From assembly GCF_035083965.1 (NCBI RefSeq), contig NC_089738.1, positions 14,658,734-14,722,733 of the forward strand: a stretch of DNA of 64,000 nt, read 5' to 3'. The notes below the pieces were generated by a model. It saw only the letters and a list, made by a program, of their open reading frames with translations, had not been told where the DNA came from and ran no database searches. Position numbers and translations under genes: made by a program. Below are positions 63,101 to 63,955 of the stretch, piece by piece; position 1 is the stretch's first letter, and each line of letters opens with the position of its first letter. This stretch comes from Branchiostoma lanceolatum (taxonomy: Eukaryota; Chordata; Leptocardii; Amphioxiformes; Branchiostomatidae).

Positions 63101-63955
63101 CATTGATTCTCTCGACTCTCTACTTCAGCTCCAGTTTGCAGCGTCCGAGTGGATCTTGTCTTCGTCTTGGACGGTACTGGTAGCGTGGGAGCCGAGAACT
63201 TTGGGAGGATGAAGACCTTTGTGCAGAAGATGATCAGCGACTTTGACATTGGGCGGGAGGCAACTCGCATTGGTGTGGTCGTCTACTCCAGCCGAGCAGA
63301 GCTGGTCATCAGCTTGGACGCCTTTGATGATCAAGGATCGCTGGAAGATGCGGTCGCTGACATCGCATATCCCGGCGGTTACACTCGGACAGGGGCAGCC
63401 ATCGACTACACCACAAAGTTTGCCTTCTCTACCAGAAACGGTGCCCGGGAAGGAGTGAAGAGAGTAGCCATCATCTTGACCGATGGCATATCATATGATG
63501 ATCCTTCGGAGCCGGCTCAGAGTATGCGCCAAGCGGCCATCATCACCTACGCCGTGGGCATCGGAAGCAATCTTGACAGCAATCAGCTGGACGTTATTGC
63601 CGGAGTGCCAGAGAACCTGGTGGTACTGGACGACTTCAGCAAGCTGGACAACCTGCGAACCATCCTGCCCAACCAAGTCTGTGACGGTCAGTATGAAGTC
63701 GGAAGTGCCTATAGCTTGGACTCTGAAAAGAAGGTTTCGAAGGGTGGATCTTTTCTCGGCAACGGTCGTCTTCATGGAAGGAAAGGGTAGTCGTTGCGAT
63801 AGATGTTTGACCGTGTTTGTGTCCTTCTTTCCACAGCCGCTACCAGTGAACAGATTCTCATCAGAATCGTCATCACATCAAGGCGGTTCGATGTTTCTCT
63901 GTTGAACGGCAACTCTACAGCATTCCAGAGCGTGTTTTACCAAATCAACCGTGCC
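24..63955 (+). CDS. giant modular extracellular protein, partial at both ends (109 exons)
   Basis: A single coding chain is followed through 109 exons, each bounded by AG and GT (one GC donor) and each phase-compatible with its neighbours. The product fragment is about 5,975 residues made only of extracellular modules: SEA-like, von Willebrand factor A, F5/8 type C, IgGFc-binding type, Asp-rich DNDCDG motif and EGF. The invariant unit is SEA/vWFA/SEA, repeated 11 times. No initiator exon, signal peptide, membrane span or stop exon lies in the window, so both ends are missing. Many Asn-X-Ser/Thr sequons fit secretion. Families suggest adhesion, matrix or mucus function; the specific role is unknown. 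Because all module joints are phase 1, adjacent genes of the same family could in principle be strung together here, but no internal start or stop was seen. No gene symbol is recognised. Confidence 0.85.
551..1860 (+). other. intron 2, expanded by minisatellite
   Basis: This 1.3 kb intron separates the second and third exons of the first SEA module. Apart from the 26-bp tandem array (about 821-1746) it holds unremarkable AT-rich sequence. The open frames on the - strand across the array are a by-product of a stop-free repeat unit. Confidence 0.8.
821..1746. repeat. 26-bp minisatellite, about 35 copies
   Basis: The unit carries GAAGCCCTGTTCCTGGGG followed by TTGAAATT; successive starts of GTTCCTGGGG lie 26 bases apart (for example 855 and 881). 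Most units are identical. A variant pair with GGGCTTCAAGATGAAG and then TTCCTTGGG recurs near 1251, 1407 and 1537, a higher-order pattern spaced by multiples of 26. Units near 1675-1746 are decayed (AAGGCCTGGTCCTGG), as expected at the edge of an array. Confidence 0.95.
2041..2406. mobile_element. hAT-like MITE (366 bp, non-autonomous)
   Basis: Perfect 13-bp terminal inverted repeats: CAGGGCTCGAAAT at 2041-2053 and ATTTCGAGCCCTG at 2394-2406. The CAGGG terminus is typical of hAT elements. Subterminal regions on both sides repeat GGTGCAC and GGTGCACCC motifs. It sits in a GT-rich tract, so the expected 8-bp target duplication cannot be judged (left flank TGTGTGTG, right flank GTGTGTAT). There is no transposase frame, so it would depend on a partner elsewhere. 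It lies in the intron between SEA-0 and F5/8C-1. Confidence 0.7.
2614..3557 (+). CDS. F5/8 type C (discoidin-like) module 1 (exons 4-5)
   Basis: Exons 2614-2910 and 3432-3557, both phase 1-1, about residues 95-236. Visible hallmarks are an opening [26 protein letters not shown], a lipid- or glycan-binding type loop region, and the closing [12 protein letters not shown] and EIQFFGQEG. The paired cysteines that close classical F5/8C domains are absent, as in all four copies here. Family knowledge: such jelly-roll modules bind lipids, glycans or proteins at cell surfaces. It sits between SEA-0 and triad 1. Confidence 0.82.
4046..5357 (+). CDS. SEA-like module, N-terminal SEA of triad 1 (exons 6-8)
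   Basis: Exons 4046-4161 (phase 1-0), 4724-4791 (0-2) and 5212-5357 (2-1), residues about 236-346. The fold pattern shows as [20 protein letters not shown], an amphipathic helix region, then [15 protein letters not shown] and a C-terminal helix. NSIIV stands where self-cleaving SEA domains have GSVVV, so the Gly is missing. The exon pattern matches every other SEA in the gene, which supports the call even where identity is low. Confidence 0.68.
4810..4868. repeat. dispersed repeat fragment
   Basis: AGCTGGTGTGTTACGCC, then GGTTATACCGGCTATA and a short GATACA run. A close second copy lies at 33817-33868 and a more diverged one near 5509-5577. The recurrence inside one window shows it is interspersed; I recall similar sequence from amphioxus, but the family is not identified. 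Confidence 0.6.
5829..7600 (+). CDS. von Willebrand factor A module 1 (exons 9-11), degenerate MIDAS
   Basis: Exons 5829-6030 (phase 1-2), 6849-6981 (2-0) and 7372-7600 (0-1), residues about 346-534. The start reads [20 protein letters not shown] and the middle [20 protein letters not shown], both diagnostic of vWFA. MIDAS residues are only partly kept: DGSST for DxSx[10 protein letters not shown] where a Thr is expected, and IAEEG in place of TDG. Metal-dependent ligand binding is therefore doubtful for this copy (inference). Its first two introns hold dispersed repeats. Confidence 0.9.
6045..6228. repeat. dispersed repeat, GCGG-rich, MITE-like
   Basis: The block begins TACTGTAAATGCAG and contains several GCGGTG, CCACCGCG and CGCGAA motifs in both orientations, ending near CGCGAAATAAAATC. 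The inverted motif arrangement and abrupt composition change against the flanking intron suggest an old inserted element. No target duplication is clear. Confidence 0.45.
6487..6680 (+). repeat. dispersed repeat family R, copy 1
   Basis: Starts at CTCCATGAAAAATGGAG, itself a small hairpin, followed by a TCTG/GTGT-rich stretch, then GTCAGCATAACTCAAGA, TGATGGATTACAATGATAT and TTTTGGGCCCCCTGG. Copy 2 at 10970-11160 matches through all these blocks in order. It lies in a vWFA-1 intron and has no coding capacity. Confidence 0.75.
7670..7734. repeat. near-perfect 32-bp hairpin with 1-base loop
   Basis: Arms 7670-7701 and 7703-7734 are reverse complements with one mismatch and a single intervening base. 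The core is CTGGAATTGTTACGATGTG opposite CACATCGTAACAATTCCAG. It lies 70 bases downstream of the vWFA-1 exon donor. No flanking direct repeat is evident, so a transposon is not proven. Confidence 0.85.
7863..8315 (+). CDS. SEA-like module, C-terminal SEA of triad 1 (exons 12-13)
   Basis: Only two exons: 7863-7993 (phase 1-0) and 8156-8315 (0-1), residues about 534-631. The linker [16 protein letters not shown] is unusual for the series. The second exon fuses what are separate second and third exons elsewhere ([20 protein letters not shown]) and is shorter than their usual sum, so the phase-2 intron appears lost and the C-terminal part trimmed. This is the most divergent SEA-like unit; the call rests on position, phase and weak pattern. 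Confidence 0.55.
8782..9572 (+). CDS. F5/8 type C module 2 (exons 14-15)
   Basis: Exons 8782-9014 (phase 1-0) and 9380-9572 (0-1), residues about 631-773. Key features are [55 protein letters not shown] and the closing [11 protein letters not shown]. The intron position inside the module differs from F5/8C-1. Sequons are present (NNTA, NDT). It joins triad 1 to triad 2. Confidence 0.83.
9900..10685 (+). CDS. SEA-like module, N-terminal SEA of triad 2 (exons 16-18)
   Basis: Exons 9900-10009 (1-0), 10146-10210 (0-2) and 10519-10685 (2-1), residues about 773-887. It shows [20 protein letters not shown], then [14 protein letters not shown] and a strand [16 protein letters not shown]. The third exon is longer than usual by about 20 bases. 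There is no GSVVV-type cleavage site. Confidence 0.66.
10970..11160 (+). repeat. dispersed repeat family R, copy 2
   Basis: Same block order as the copy at 6487-6680: CTCCATGAAAAATGGAG, a TCTG-rich stretch, GTCAGCATAACTCAAGAG, TGATGGATTACAATGATAT and GGTCGATTTTGGGCCCCC. Two copies 4.5 kb apart in different introns show an interspersed family rather than a local duplication. Confidence 0.75.
11291..11970. repeat. 10-bp minisatellite (TGTAAACTTT)n
   Basis: About 67 copies of TGTAAACTTT over 680 bases. Variants replace the TTT with ATT, GTT or GTGAAC forms, and a 40-bp higher-order block (GTGAACTTTTGTAAACGTTT and following) repeats near 11318 and 11358. Occasional 9-bp units slip the register. 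The long - strand open frames here are repeat artefacts. Confidence 0.95.
12553..14126 (+). CDS. von Willebrand factor A module 2 (exons 19-21), MIDAS lost
   Basis: Exons 12553-12761 (1-0), 13220-13336 (0-0) and 13898-14126 (0-1), residues about 887-1072. vWFA pattern: [52 protein letters not shown] and [14 protein letters not shown]. The first MIDAS motif is D-G-A-T-A, lacking both serines, and the third is VTSGAS in place of TDG. A Ser/Gly-rich insertion ([14 protein letters not shown]) enlarges the last exon. Ion-dependent binding is unlikely (inference). Confidence 0.88.
13628..13700. repeat. possible dispersed repeat in vWFA-2 intron
   Basis: The segment GGGGAGCTTTCGAGACGAAC, followed by CTGTCTCTTCGTCAACCC, is CpG-rich against its AT-rich surroundings and has a GACGAA/TTCGTC inverted pair. 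I associate similar sequence with amphioxus interspersed repeats, but only one copy is present here, so support is weak. Confidence 0.3.
14253..15666 (+). CDS. SEA-like module, C-terminal SEA of triad 2 (exons 22-24), with GSV motif
   Basis: Exons 14253-14362 (1-0), 14805-14869 (0-2) and 15548-15666 (2-1), residues about 1072-1170. The opening is [20 protein letters not shown]. The third exon begins [13 protein letters not shown], the best match in the window to the G-S-V-x-V self-cleavage site of SEA domains. The C-terminal part is short and Gly/Ser-rich. It precedes the first IgGFc cassette. Confidence 0.72.
14941..15402 (+). promoter_or_regulatory. cluster of four RE1/NRSE-like sequences in an intron
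   Basis: Four same-strand sites resemble the vertebrate REST operator, whose first 17 bases are TTCAGCACCACGGACAG. They start at 14941 (18 of 21 matches), 15270 (15), 15310 (15) and 15382 (17), by my hand count. 15270 and 15310 are 40 bases apart and may be units of an old tandem repeat. Whether the organism has a REST-like factor, and whether these are bound, is unknown. Confidence 0.4.
16214..18634 (+). CDS. IgGFc-binding-protein-type N-terminal domain 1 (exons 25-28)
   Basis: Exons 16214-16395 (1-0), 16849-17226 (0-0), 17499-18012 (0-1) and 18461-18634 (1-1), residues about 1170-1586. Diagnostic blocks in order: [105 protein letters not shown] and the terminal ESYGYPAGM. This is the full-length arrangement of the FCGBP N-terminal domain family, found in secreted mucus and immune-associated proteins. 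It sits between triad 2 and the Asp-rich motif. Confidence 0.85.
19016..19149 (+). CDS. Asp-rich DNDCDG metal-binding motif module 1 (exon 29)
   Basis: One phase 1-0 exon, residues about 1586-1630. It reads [15 protein letters not shown] and then [14 protein letters not shown], two successive Asp-rich loops. The first is the classic DG-x-DNDCDG form of the MopE-type putative metal-binding motif; the pattern resembles calcium loops of thrombospondin type 3 repeats. Calcium binding is inferred. It links IgGFc-1 to EGF-1, and the same linker recurs at 32328. Confidence 0.78.
19485..19599 (+). CDS. EGF-like module 1 (exon 30)
   Basis: One phase 0-1 exon, residues about 1630-1669, opening [12 protein letters not shown] and closing [13 protein letters not shown]. 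All six EGF cysteines are present with standard spacing. The calcium-binding N-terminal Asp-x-Asp/Asn is absent. The preceding Asp-rich exon and this exon together form one symmetric phase 1-1 cassette. Confidence 0.9.
20057..21345 (+). CDS. F5/8 type C module 3 (exons 31-33)
   Basis: Exons 20057-20241 (1-0), 20650-20830 (0-1) and 21244-21345 (1-1), residues about 1669-1825. Features: [62 protein letters not shown] and [10 protein letters not shown]. The middle exon ends at a GC donor (20831), the only choice that keeps frame with the next exon. Both sequons NLT and NAS lie in the ligand-side loop. Confidence 0.84.
20831..20832 (+). other. GC splice donor of a GC-AG intron
   Basis: The exon end GAGTTTAGAG is followed by GCAAGT, the normal donor context with GC in place of GT. 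The nearest GT, four bases further at 20835, would leave phase 2 and break the frame with the next exon, whose first two bases complete a Gly codon. The intron runs 20831-21243. Confidence 0.8.
21661..22526 (+). CDS. SEA-like module, N-terminal SEA of triad 3 (exons 34-36)
   Basis: Exons 21661-21770 (1-0), 21939-22015 (0-2) and 22369-22526 (2-1), residues about 1825-1940. The pattern is clear: [18 protein letters not shown], then [11 protein letters not shown], then [18 protein letters not shown] and a closing strand GSLTVTGYQ. The second exon is 77 bases, longer than the usual 62-68, adding a CC pair (GLCCQIYS). Confidence 0.72.
22993..24457 (+). CDS. von Willebrand factor A module 3 (exons 37-39)
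   Basis: Exons 22993-23132 (1-0), 23474-23668 (0-0) and 24229-24457 (0-1), residues about 1940-2128. It reads [54 protein letters not shown] and [14 protein letters not shown]. The DxSxS motif (DGSDS) and a Thr are kept, but the third motif is LSTG, lacking the Asp. The last exon is 229 bases, the same length as in modules 1 and 2. Confidence 0.92.
23788..24000. repeat. possible short inverted-repeat element
   Basis: Bounded by TACTGTAA at the left and TTACAGTA at the right, with AT-rich interior containing several TTAGC/GCTAA motifs. The left end resembles the start of the repeat at 6045. Eight-base ends alone are weak evidence. Confidence 0.35.
24458..26811 (+). other. largest intron of the window, filled by a transposable element
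   Basis: A 2.35 kb phase-1 intron between vWFA-3 and its C-terminal SEA. About 1.98 kb of it is the terminal-inverted-repeat element at 24617-26591. The remaining flanks show no exon. Confidence 0.8.
24617..26591. mobile_element. about 2 kb non-autonomous DNA transposon, family not identified
   Basis: Perfect 23-bp terminal inverted repeats: GTACTCTCATCTCCCAAATA plus AAC at 24617-24639, and the reverse complement at 26569-26591. Inside both ends a GTAYGTTTATT motif recurs (GGGGGTATGTTTATTCC twice at the right, GGTACGTTTATT at the left). No frame longer than about 90 residues is present, so it has no transposase. The GTAC at each end is palindromic, so the target duplication (TA or GTAC) cannot be fixed. 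Confidence 0.75.
26812..27900 (+). CDS. SEA-like module, C-terminal SEA of triad 3 (exons 40-42)
   Basis: Exons 26812-26924 (1-0), 27372-27436 (0-2) and 27767-27900 (2-1), residues about 2128-2232. Opening [18 protein letters not shown], middle [11 protein letters not shown], third exon [23 protein letters not shown] is a partial match to the SEA cleavage motif. It precedes the second IgGFc cassette just as the GSV-bearing SEA precedes the first. Confidence 0.7.
28413..31802 (+). CDS. IgGFc-binding-protein-type N-terminal domain 2 (exons 43-48)
   Basis: Exons 28413-28555, 28841-29252, 29670-29832, 30285-30492, 30957-31086 and 31629-31802, residues about 2232-2642. Blocks match copy 1: [47 protein letters not shown] then [35 protein letters not shown] and [17 protein letters not shown]. 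It has two extra introns and lacks the terminal YGYPAG, which is replaced by STYVVPG. The phases still open and close at 1. Confidence 0.84.
29439..29521. repeat. imperfect foldback in IgGFc-2 intron
   Basis: Arms GTATTCCAAAAGGATATCAT (from 29439) and ATGATACCCTGTTGGAATAC (to 29521) pair over about 22 bases with three differences by my reading, around a 38-40 base centre. It is too short to name an element. Confidence 0.5.
29989..30142. repeat. (GT)n microsatellite
   Basis: Long nearly pure GT runs at about 29989-30050 and 30090-30140, broken by an AT-rich TACATATATGTATG block. It is intronic, in IgGFc-2, and the CVCV and HTHT frames over it are artefacts. Confidence 0.97.
32328..32491 (+). 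CDS. Asp-rich DNDCDG metal-binding motif module 2 (exon 49)
   Basis: One phase 1-0 exon, residues about 2642-2696. It reads [15 protein letters not shown] and then [15 protein letters not shown], closely parallel to module 1, with a longer N-terminal lead ([14 protein letters not shown]). The same position between IgGFc and EGF shows the cassette was duplicated as a block. Confidence 0.78.
32697..32796 (+). CDS. EGF-like module 2 (exon 50), sixth cysteine missing
   Basis: One phase 0-1 exon, residues about 2696-2730. It reads [13 protein letters not shown], then [16 protein letters not shown]. Cysteines 1 to 5 are in place; where EGF-1 ends GTFC this copy has GFSGD, so the last disulfide cannot form unless a partner lies outside the exon. 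The donor GTAAGC directly follows, so the Cys is not hidden by a misplaced splice. Confidence 0.86.
33166..33186 (+). promoter_or_regulatory. isolated RE1/NRSE-like sequence
   Basis: TTCAGCACCAAGGACAG followed by ATGC matches 17 of 21 bases of the vertebrate RE1 consensus by hand count, with a perfect left half-site. A more decayed relative (TCTAGTACCAAGGATAG) lies at 32972. It sits in the intron before F5/8C-4. The TTACAACA shared upstream of this site and of the one at 15310 hints at a common repeat origin. Confidence 0.35.
33448..34195 (+). CDS. F5/8 type C module 4 (exons 51-52)
   Basis: Exons 33448-33632 (1-0) and 33952-34195 (0-1), residues about 2730-2873. Features: [61 protein letters not shown] and [10 protein letters not shown]. 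Two cysteines occur, but not at the classical terminal positions. It follows the EGF-2 exon exactly as F5/8C-3 follows EGF-1. Confidence 0.84.
33817..33868. repeat. dispersed repeat fragment, second copy
   Basis: GCTGGTGTGTTACGCCGAAG and GGTTATACCGGCTATAG match the copy at 4810-4868 closely. It lies within the F5/8C-4 intron. Confidence 0.6.
34377..34723. repeat. 175-bp intronic tandem duplication reaching a splice acceptor
   Basis: Two copies begin AGTTGCATTACCTGTACAG at 34381 and 34556 and share TCATCCACTGAGCTA and CACTGCTTC/CACTGCCTC in order. The second copy ends at the working acceptor of the next SEA exon (34722-34723); the first ends in a similar GAGTTGTTAG that is apparently not used. 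Confidence 0.8.
34724..35786 (+). CDS. SEA-like module, N-terminal SEA of triad 4 (exons 53-55)
   Basis: Exons 34724-34827 (1-0), 35040-35113 (0-2) and 35638-35786 (2-1), residues about 2873-2982. Opening [19 protein letters not shown], middle [11 protein letters not shown], then [18 protein letters not shown] and the end [12 protein letters not shown]. No cleavage motif. The three-exon phase pattern is the standard one. Confidence 0.68.
36091..36948 (+). CDS. von Willebrand factor A module 4 (exons 56-57)
   Basis: Exons 36091-36409 (1-2) and 36734-36948 (2-1), residues about 2982-3160, 534 bases in all and the shortest vWFA. It reads [55 protein letters not shown] and [13 protein letters not shown]. 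First motif DGTVS and third VTDG are kept in conservative form, but the Thr-bearing GGGT loop is replaced by [12 protein letters not shown]. Only one intron remains. Confidence 0.88.
37270..38195 (+). CDS. SEA-like module, C-terminal SEA of triad 4 (exons 58-60)
   Basis: Exons 37270-37379 (1-0), 37821-37885 (0-2) and 38047-38195 (2-1), residues about 3160-3268. Opening [20 protein letters not shown] is textbook SEA; then [11 protein letters not shown] and [19 protein letters not shown] with a closing SYSFDTATI. It is followed directly by another SEA, the first direct triad-triad joint. Confidence 0.75.
38504..39411 (+). CDS. SEA-like module, N-terminal SEA of triad 5 (exons 61-63)
   Basis: Exons 38504-38613 (1-0), 38858-38922 (0-2) and 39257-39411 (2-1), residues about 3268-3378. 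Opening [19 protein letters not shown], middle [11 protein letters not shown], then [18 protein letters not shown]. The ATTTxVDF strand recurs in later N-terminal SEAs (43877, 58548, 62822) and separates them from the post-vWFA type. Confidence 0.72.
39057..39273. repeat. 111-bp tandem duplication spanning a splice acceptor
   Basis: GCCAAATTGGTGAAGAGGAA occurs at 39075 and 39186, followed in each by CCTTTTTTCACC and TCAATGTACAAC. Copy 2 ends in the functional TTTTCAG and exon start CACCATGGCTACAA; copy 1 has the decayed CTTTCCAAATGGCTATAAG at the same place. Confidence 0.82.
39854..41141 (+). CDS. von Willebrand factor A module 5 (exons 64-66), complete MIDAS
   Basis: Exons 39854-39992 (1-2), 40376-40537 (2-2) and 40885-41141 (2-1), residues about 3378-3564, 558 coding bases. 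[64 protein letters not shown] and [14 protein letters not shown]. DxSxS, the Thr in GGGT and TDG are all present, so this copy should bind a divalent ion (family knowledge). It is the closest spliced relative of the intronless 558-base modules that follow. Confidence 0.94.
41760..42435 (+). CDS. SEA-like module, C-terminal SEA of triad 5 (exons 67-69)
   Basis: Exons 41760-41875 (1-0), 42101-42162 (0-2) and 42293-42435 (2-1), residues about 3564-3671. Opening [19 protein letters not shown], middle [11 protein letters not shown], then [15 protein letters not shown] and closing NMTVTGATF. This is the most compact SEA in genomic terms (under 700 bases). Confidence 0.7.
42784..44010 (+). CDS. SEA-like module, N-terminal SEA of triad 6 (exons 70-72)
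   Basis: Exons 42784-42893 (1-0), 43300-43358 (0-2) and 43877-44010 (2-1), residues about 3671-3772. Opening [19 protein letters not shown], middle [16 protein letters not shown], then [19 protein letters not shown]. The second exon is 59 bases, the shortest of the class. Confidence 0.7.
44473..45030 (+). CDS. von Willebrand factor A module 6 (exon 73), intronless, complete MIDAS
   Basis: A single 558-base phase 1-1 exon, residues about 3772-3958. [67 protein letters not shown] and [20 protein letters not shown]. All three MIDAS motifs are canonical. Upstream in-frame bases from 44328 are intron, as the polypyrimidine tract and CAACAG acceptor at 44461-44472 show. First of three near-identical copies. 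Confidence 0.97.
45215..45262 (+). pseudogene. relic of a vWFA exon end inside intron
   Basis: GACAATTGTAGGCACTCTGG then CAACTTTGGGCAGTTACAGGATCT matches, with small gaps, the exon stretch GGCAATTGGAGGCACTCC to CAACTTTGGGCAGCTACAGGATCT of the preceding vWFA exon. It is a decayed partial duplicate and is not in the spliced frame. The same relic lies in the unit-3 intron. Confidence 0.65.
45340..46223 (+). CDS. SEA-like module, C-terminal SEA of triad 6 (exons 74-76)
   Basis: Exons 45340-45434 (1-0), 45699-45763 (0-2) and 46090-46223 (2-1), residues about 3958-4056. [53 protein letters not shown] and [13 protein letters not shown]. The first exon is 95 bases, 15 shorter than usual, and carries two Cys (PCSS, FACLQ). 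The three copies in the triplication are nearly the same. Confidence 0.72.
46466..47523 (+). CDS. SEA-like module, N-terminal SEA of triad 7 (exons 77-79)
   Basis: Exons 46466-46575 (1-0), 46905-46966 (0-2) and 47378-47523 (2-1), residues about 4056-4162. [54 protein letters not shown] and a closing [15 protein letters not shown] and NVT sequons are conserved in all three copies. Confidence 0.72.
47169..47238 (-). repeat. tRNA-like SINE relic, copy 1
   Basis: Read on the - strand the segment ends GAGTTTGAATCCCGG, a B-box-like sequence, with GGTCTTAGAGTA upstream in A-box position. Related copies lie at 50585-50640 and 54049-54094, carried along by the triplication. It is too short and degenerate to be a tRNA gene. 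Confidence 0.3.
47932..48489 (+). CDS. von Willebrand factor A module 7 (exon 80), intronless, complete MIDAS
   Basis: A single 558-base exon, residues about 4162-4348, second copy of the triplication. It differs from module 6 at few residues: MEVVF for [14 protein letters not shown] for [16 protein letters not shown] for DMDELLA and PDNIFG for PDNVFG. DGSGS, GGGTATG and LLTDG are intact. Same CAACAG acceptor context. Confidence 0.97.
48755..49663 (+). CDS. SEA-like module, C-terminal SEA of triad 7 (exons 81-83)
   Basis: Exons 48755-48849, 49150-49214 and 49530-49663, residues about 4348-4446, same lengths (95, 65, 134) as in units 1 and 3. [20 protein letters not shown] shows the most changes of the three copies in the first exon, in line with the divergent intron on its left (48490-48754). 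Confidence 0.72.
49906..50913 (+). CDS. SEA-like module, N-terminal SEA of triad 8 (exons 84-86)
   Basis: Exons 49906-50015, 50347-50408 and 50768-50913, residues about 4446-4552. Almost identical to 46466-47523, with FTYWTNVF for FAYWTNVF and [10 protein letters not shown] for [10 protein letters not shown]. Flanking introns are nearly the same as in unit 1. Confidence 0.72.
51316..51873 (+). CDS. von Willebrand factor A module 8 (exon 87), intronless, complete MIDAS
   Basis: A single 558-base exon, residues about 4552-4738, third copy. Distinguishing residues are [19 protein letters not shown] (Gly for Arg) and QYSHFVM (His for Ser). The three MIDAS motifs are canonical. The acceptor has GCAACAG followed by TG in place of TC, changing the joint residue from Ser to Val. 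Confidence 0.97.
52058..52106 (+). pseudogene. relic of a vWFA exon end inside intron, unit 3 copy
   Basis: The same decayed exon fragment as at 45215-45262 (ACAATTGTAGGCACTCTGG, CAACTTTGGGCAGTTACAGG). In unit 2 the corresponding intron (48490-48754) is shorter and lacks it. Confidence 0.6.
52183..53075 (+). CDS. SEA-like module, C-terminal SEA of triad 8 (exons 88-90)
   Basis: Exons 52183-52277, 52597-52661 and 52942-53075, residues about 4738-4836. The first exon encodes the same residues as unit 1 ([20 protein letters not shown]). The second has LNLAGLSYQ for LNQAGLSYQ and the third [14 protein letters not shown]. The intron between exons 88 and 89 carries a new inverted duplication. Confidence 0.72.
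52370..52454. repeat. 41-bp perfect inverted duplication, 3-base loop
   Basis: Left arm 52370-52410 begins TAGAAATTTTGTCAAGCATA; right arm 52414-52454 is its exact reverse complement. The matching intron of unit 1 (45529 onward) has only the left arm, then continues TAATATTGTATC as this copy does after the right arm. The extra arm is therefore a recent insertion in unit 3. Confidence 0.95.
53358..54386 (+). CDS. SEA-like module, N-terminal SEA of triad 9 (exons 91-93)
   Basis: Exons 53358-53467, 53806-53867 and 54241-54386, residues about 4836-4942. [19 protein letters not shown] and [18 protein letters not shown] match the two earlier copies. The donor of exon 92 is GTACTA, weaker than GTAACT in the sister copies. 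It is the last SEA of the triplicated block. Confidence 0.72.
54946..55503 (+). CDS. von Willebrand factor A module 9 (exon 94), intronless, third MIDAS Asp lost
   Basis: A single 558-base exon, residues about 4942-5128. [69 protein letters not shown] and [18 protein letters not shown] and the Thr are kept, but LTGG replaces LTDG, removing a residue that helps hold the ion. Clearly more diverged than modules 6-8. Confidence 0.95.
55860..57162 (+). CDS. SEA-like module, C-terminal SEA of triad 9 (exons 95-97)
   Basis: Exons 55860-55978 (1-0), 56430-56491 (0-2) and 57020-57162 (2-1), residues about 5128-5236. [32 protein letters not shown], then [24 protein letters not shown] aligns with the self-cleavage site but has Asn for Gly. 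The donor of exon 97 lies after GGGC (57163); the phase supports it. Confidence 0.72.
57230..57530 (+). mobile_element. tRNA-related SINE
   Basis: An A-box-like TATAGTAATGGGTAGAG at 57245 and a B-box-like GTGAGTTTGATCCC at 57287 are spaced as in tRNA-derived promoters. A body of about 230 bases follows, ending in GGAGGACTTTTTTT. The tRNA fold itself is not maintained, so it is a SINE and not a tRNA gene. It lies in the intron between the two SEAs. Confidence 0.6.
57710..58693 (+). CDS. SEA-like module, N-terminal SEA of triad 10 (exons 98-100)
   Basis: Exons 57710-57819 (1-0), 58043-58110 (0-2) and 58548-58693 (2-1), residues about 5236-5344. [54 protein letters not shown]. It carries the ATTxTVDV strand typical of pre-vWFA SEAs. 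Confidence 0.72.
58945..59508 (+). CDS. von Willebrand factor A module 10 (exon 101), MIDAS lost
   Basis: A single 564-base exon, residues about 5344-5532. [73 protein letters not shown] and [13 protein letters not shown]. The leading Asp is Val (VGTES), TDG is THG and the usual IGIGS is VDIES. This fold should no longer coordinate an ion as standard vWFA does (inference). Confidence 0.94.
59951..61821 (+). CDS. SEA-like module, C-terminal SEA of triad 10 (exons 102-104)
   Basis: Exons 59951-60069 (1-0), 61430-61491 (0-2) and 61679-61821 (2-1), residues about 5532-5640. [29 protein letters not shown] and [18 protein letters not shown]. The middle exon was found by phase, length (62) and acceptor/donor match after a 1.36 kb intron that has been invaded by a MITE. 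Confidence 0.7.
60182..60197. promoter_or_regulatory. two overlapping NRF-1-type palindromes
   Basis: GCGCATGCGCATGCGC contains GCGCATGCGC at 60182 and again at 60188. This is the core of the NRF-1 recognition sequence known from bilaterian promoters. No transcription start signal is visible nearby, so function is speculative. Confidence 0.35.
60374..60610. mobile_element. Harbinger/Tourist-like MITE (237 bp)
   Basis: Terminal inverted repeats GGGCCCTGTCACACTTGTG at the left and ACACAAGTGTGACAGGGGCT at the right share a perfect CCCTGTCACACTTGTG core. They are flanked by TTA on both sides (60371-60373 and 60611-60613), the 3-base target duplication of PIF/Harbinger elements. No coding capacity. 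Confidence 0.7.
62188..62970 (+). CDS. SEA-like module, N-terminal SEA of triad 11 (exons 105-107)
   Basis: Exons 62188-62297 (1-0), 62590-62657 (0-2) and 62822-62970 (2-1), residues about 5640-5749. [54 protein letters not shown] and [14 protein letters not shown]. Standard exon pattern and the pre-v[10 protein letters not shown] strand. Confidence 0.72.
63129..63686 (+). CDS. von Willebrand factor A module 11 (exon 108), intronless
   Basis: A single 558-base exon, residues about 5749-5935. [71 protein letters not shown] and [18 protein letters not shown] is a conservative form of DxSxS, the Thr loop is present as GGYTRTG, and LTDG is intact, so ion binding is plausible. The exon is CpG-richer than modules 1-5. 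Confidence 0.96.
63837..63955 (+). CDS. SEA-like module, first exon of C-terminal SEA of triad 11 (exon 109), cut by window edge
   Basis: One 119-base phase 1-0 exon, residues about 5935-5975. [20 protein letters not shown] and [15 protein letters not shown] match the first exon of the C-terminal SEAs of triads 9 and 10 (both also 119 bases). The two partner exons lie beyond the window, so the gene continues. Confidence 0.75.
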
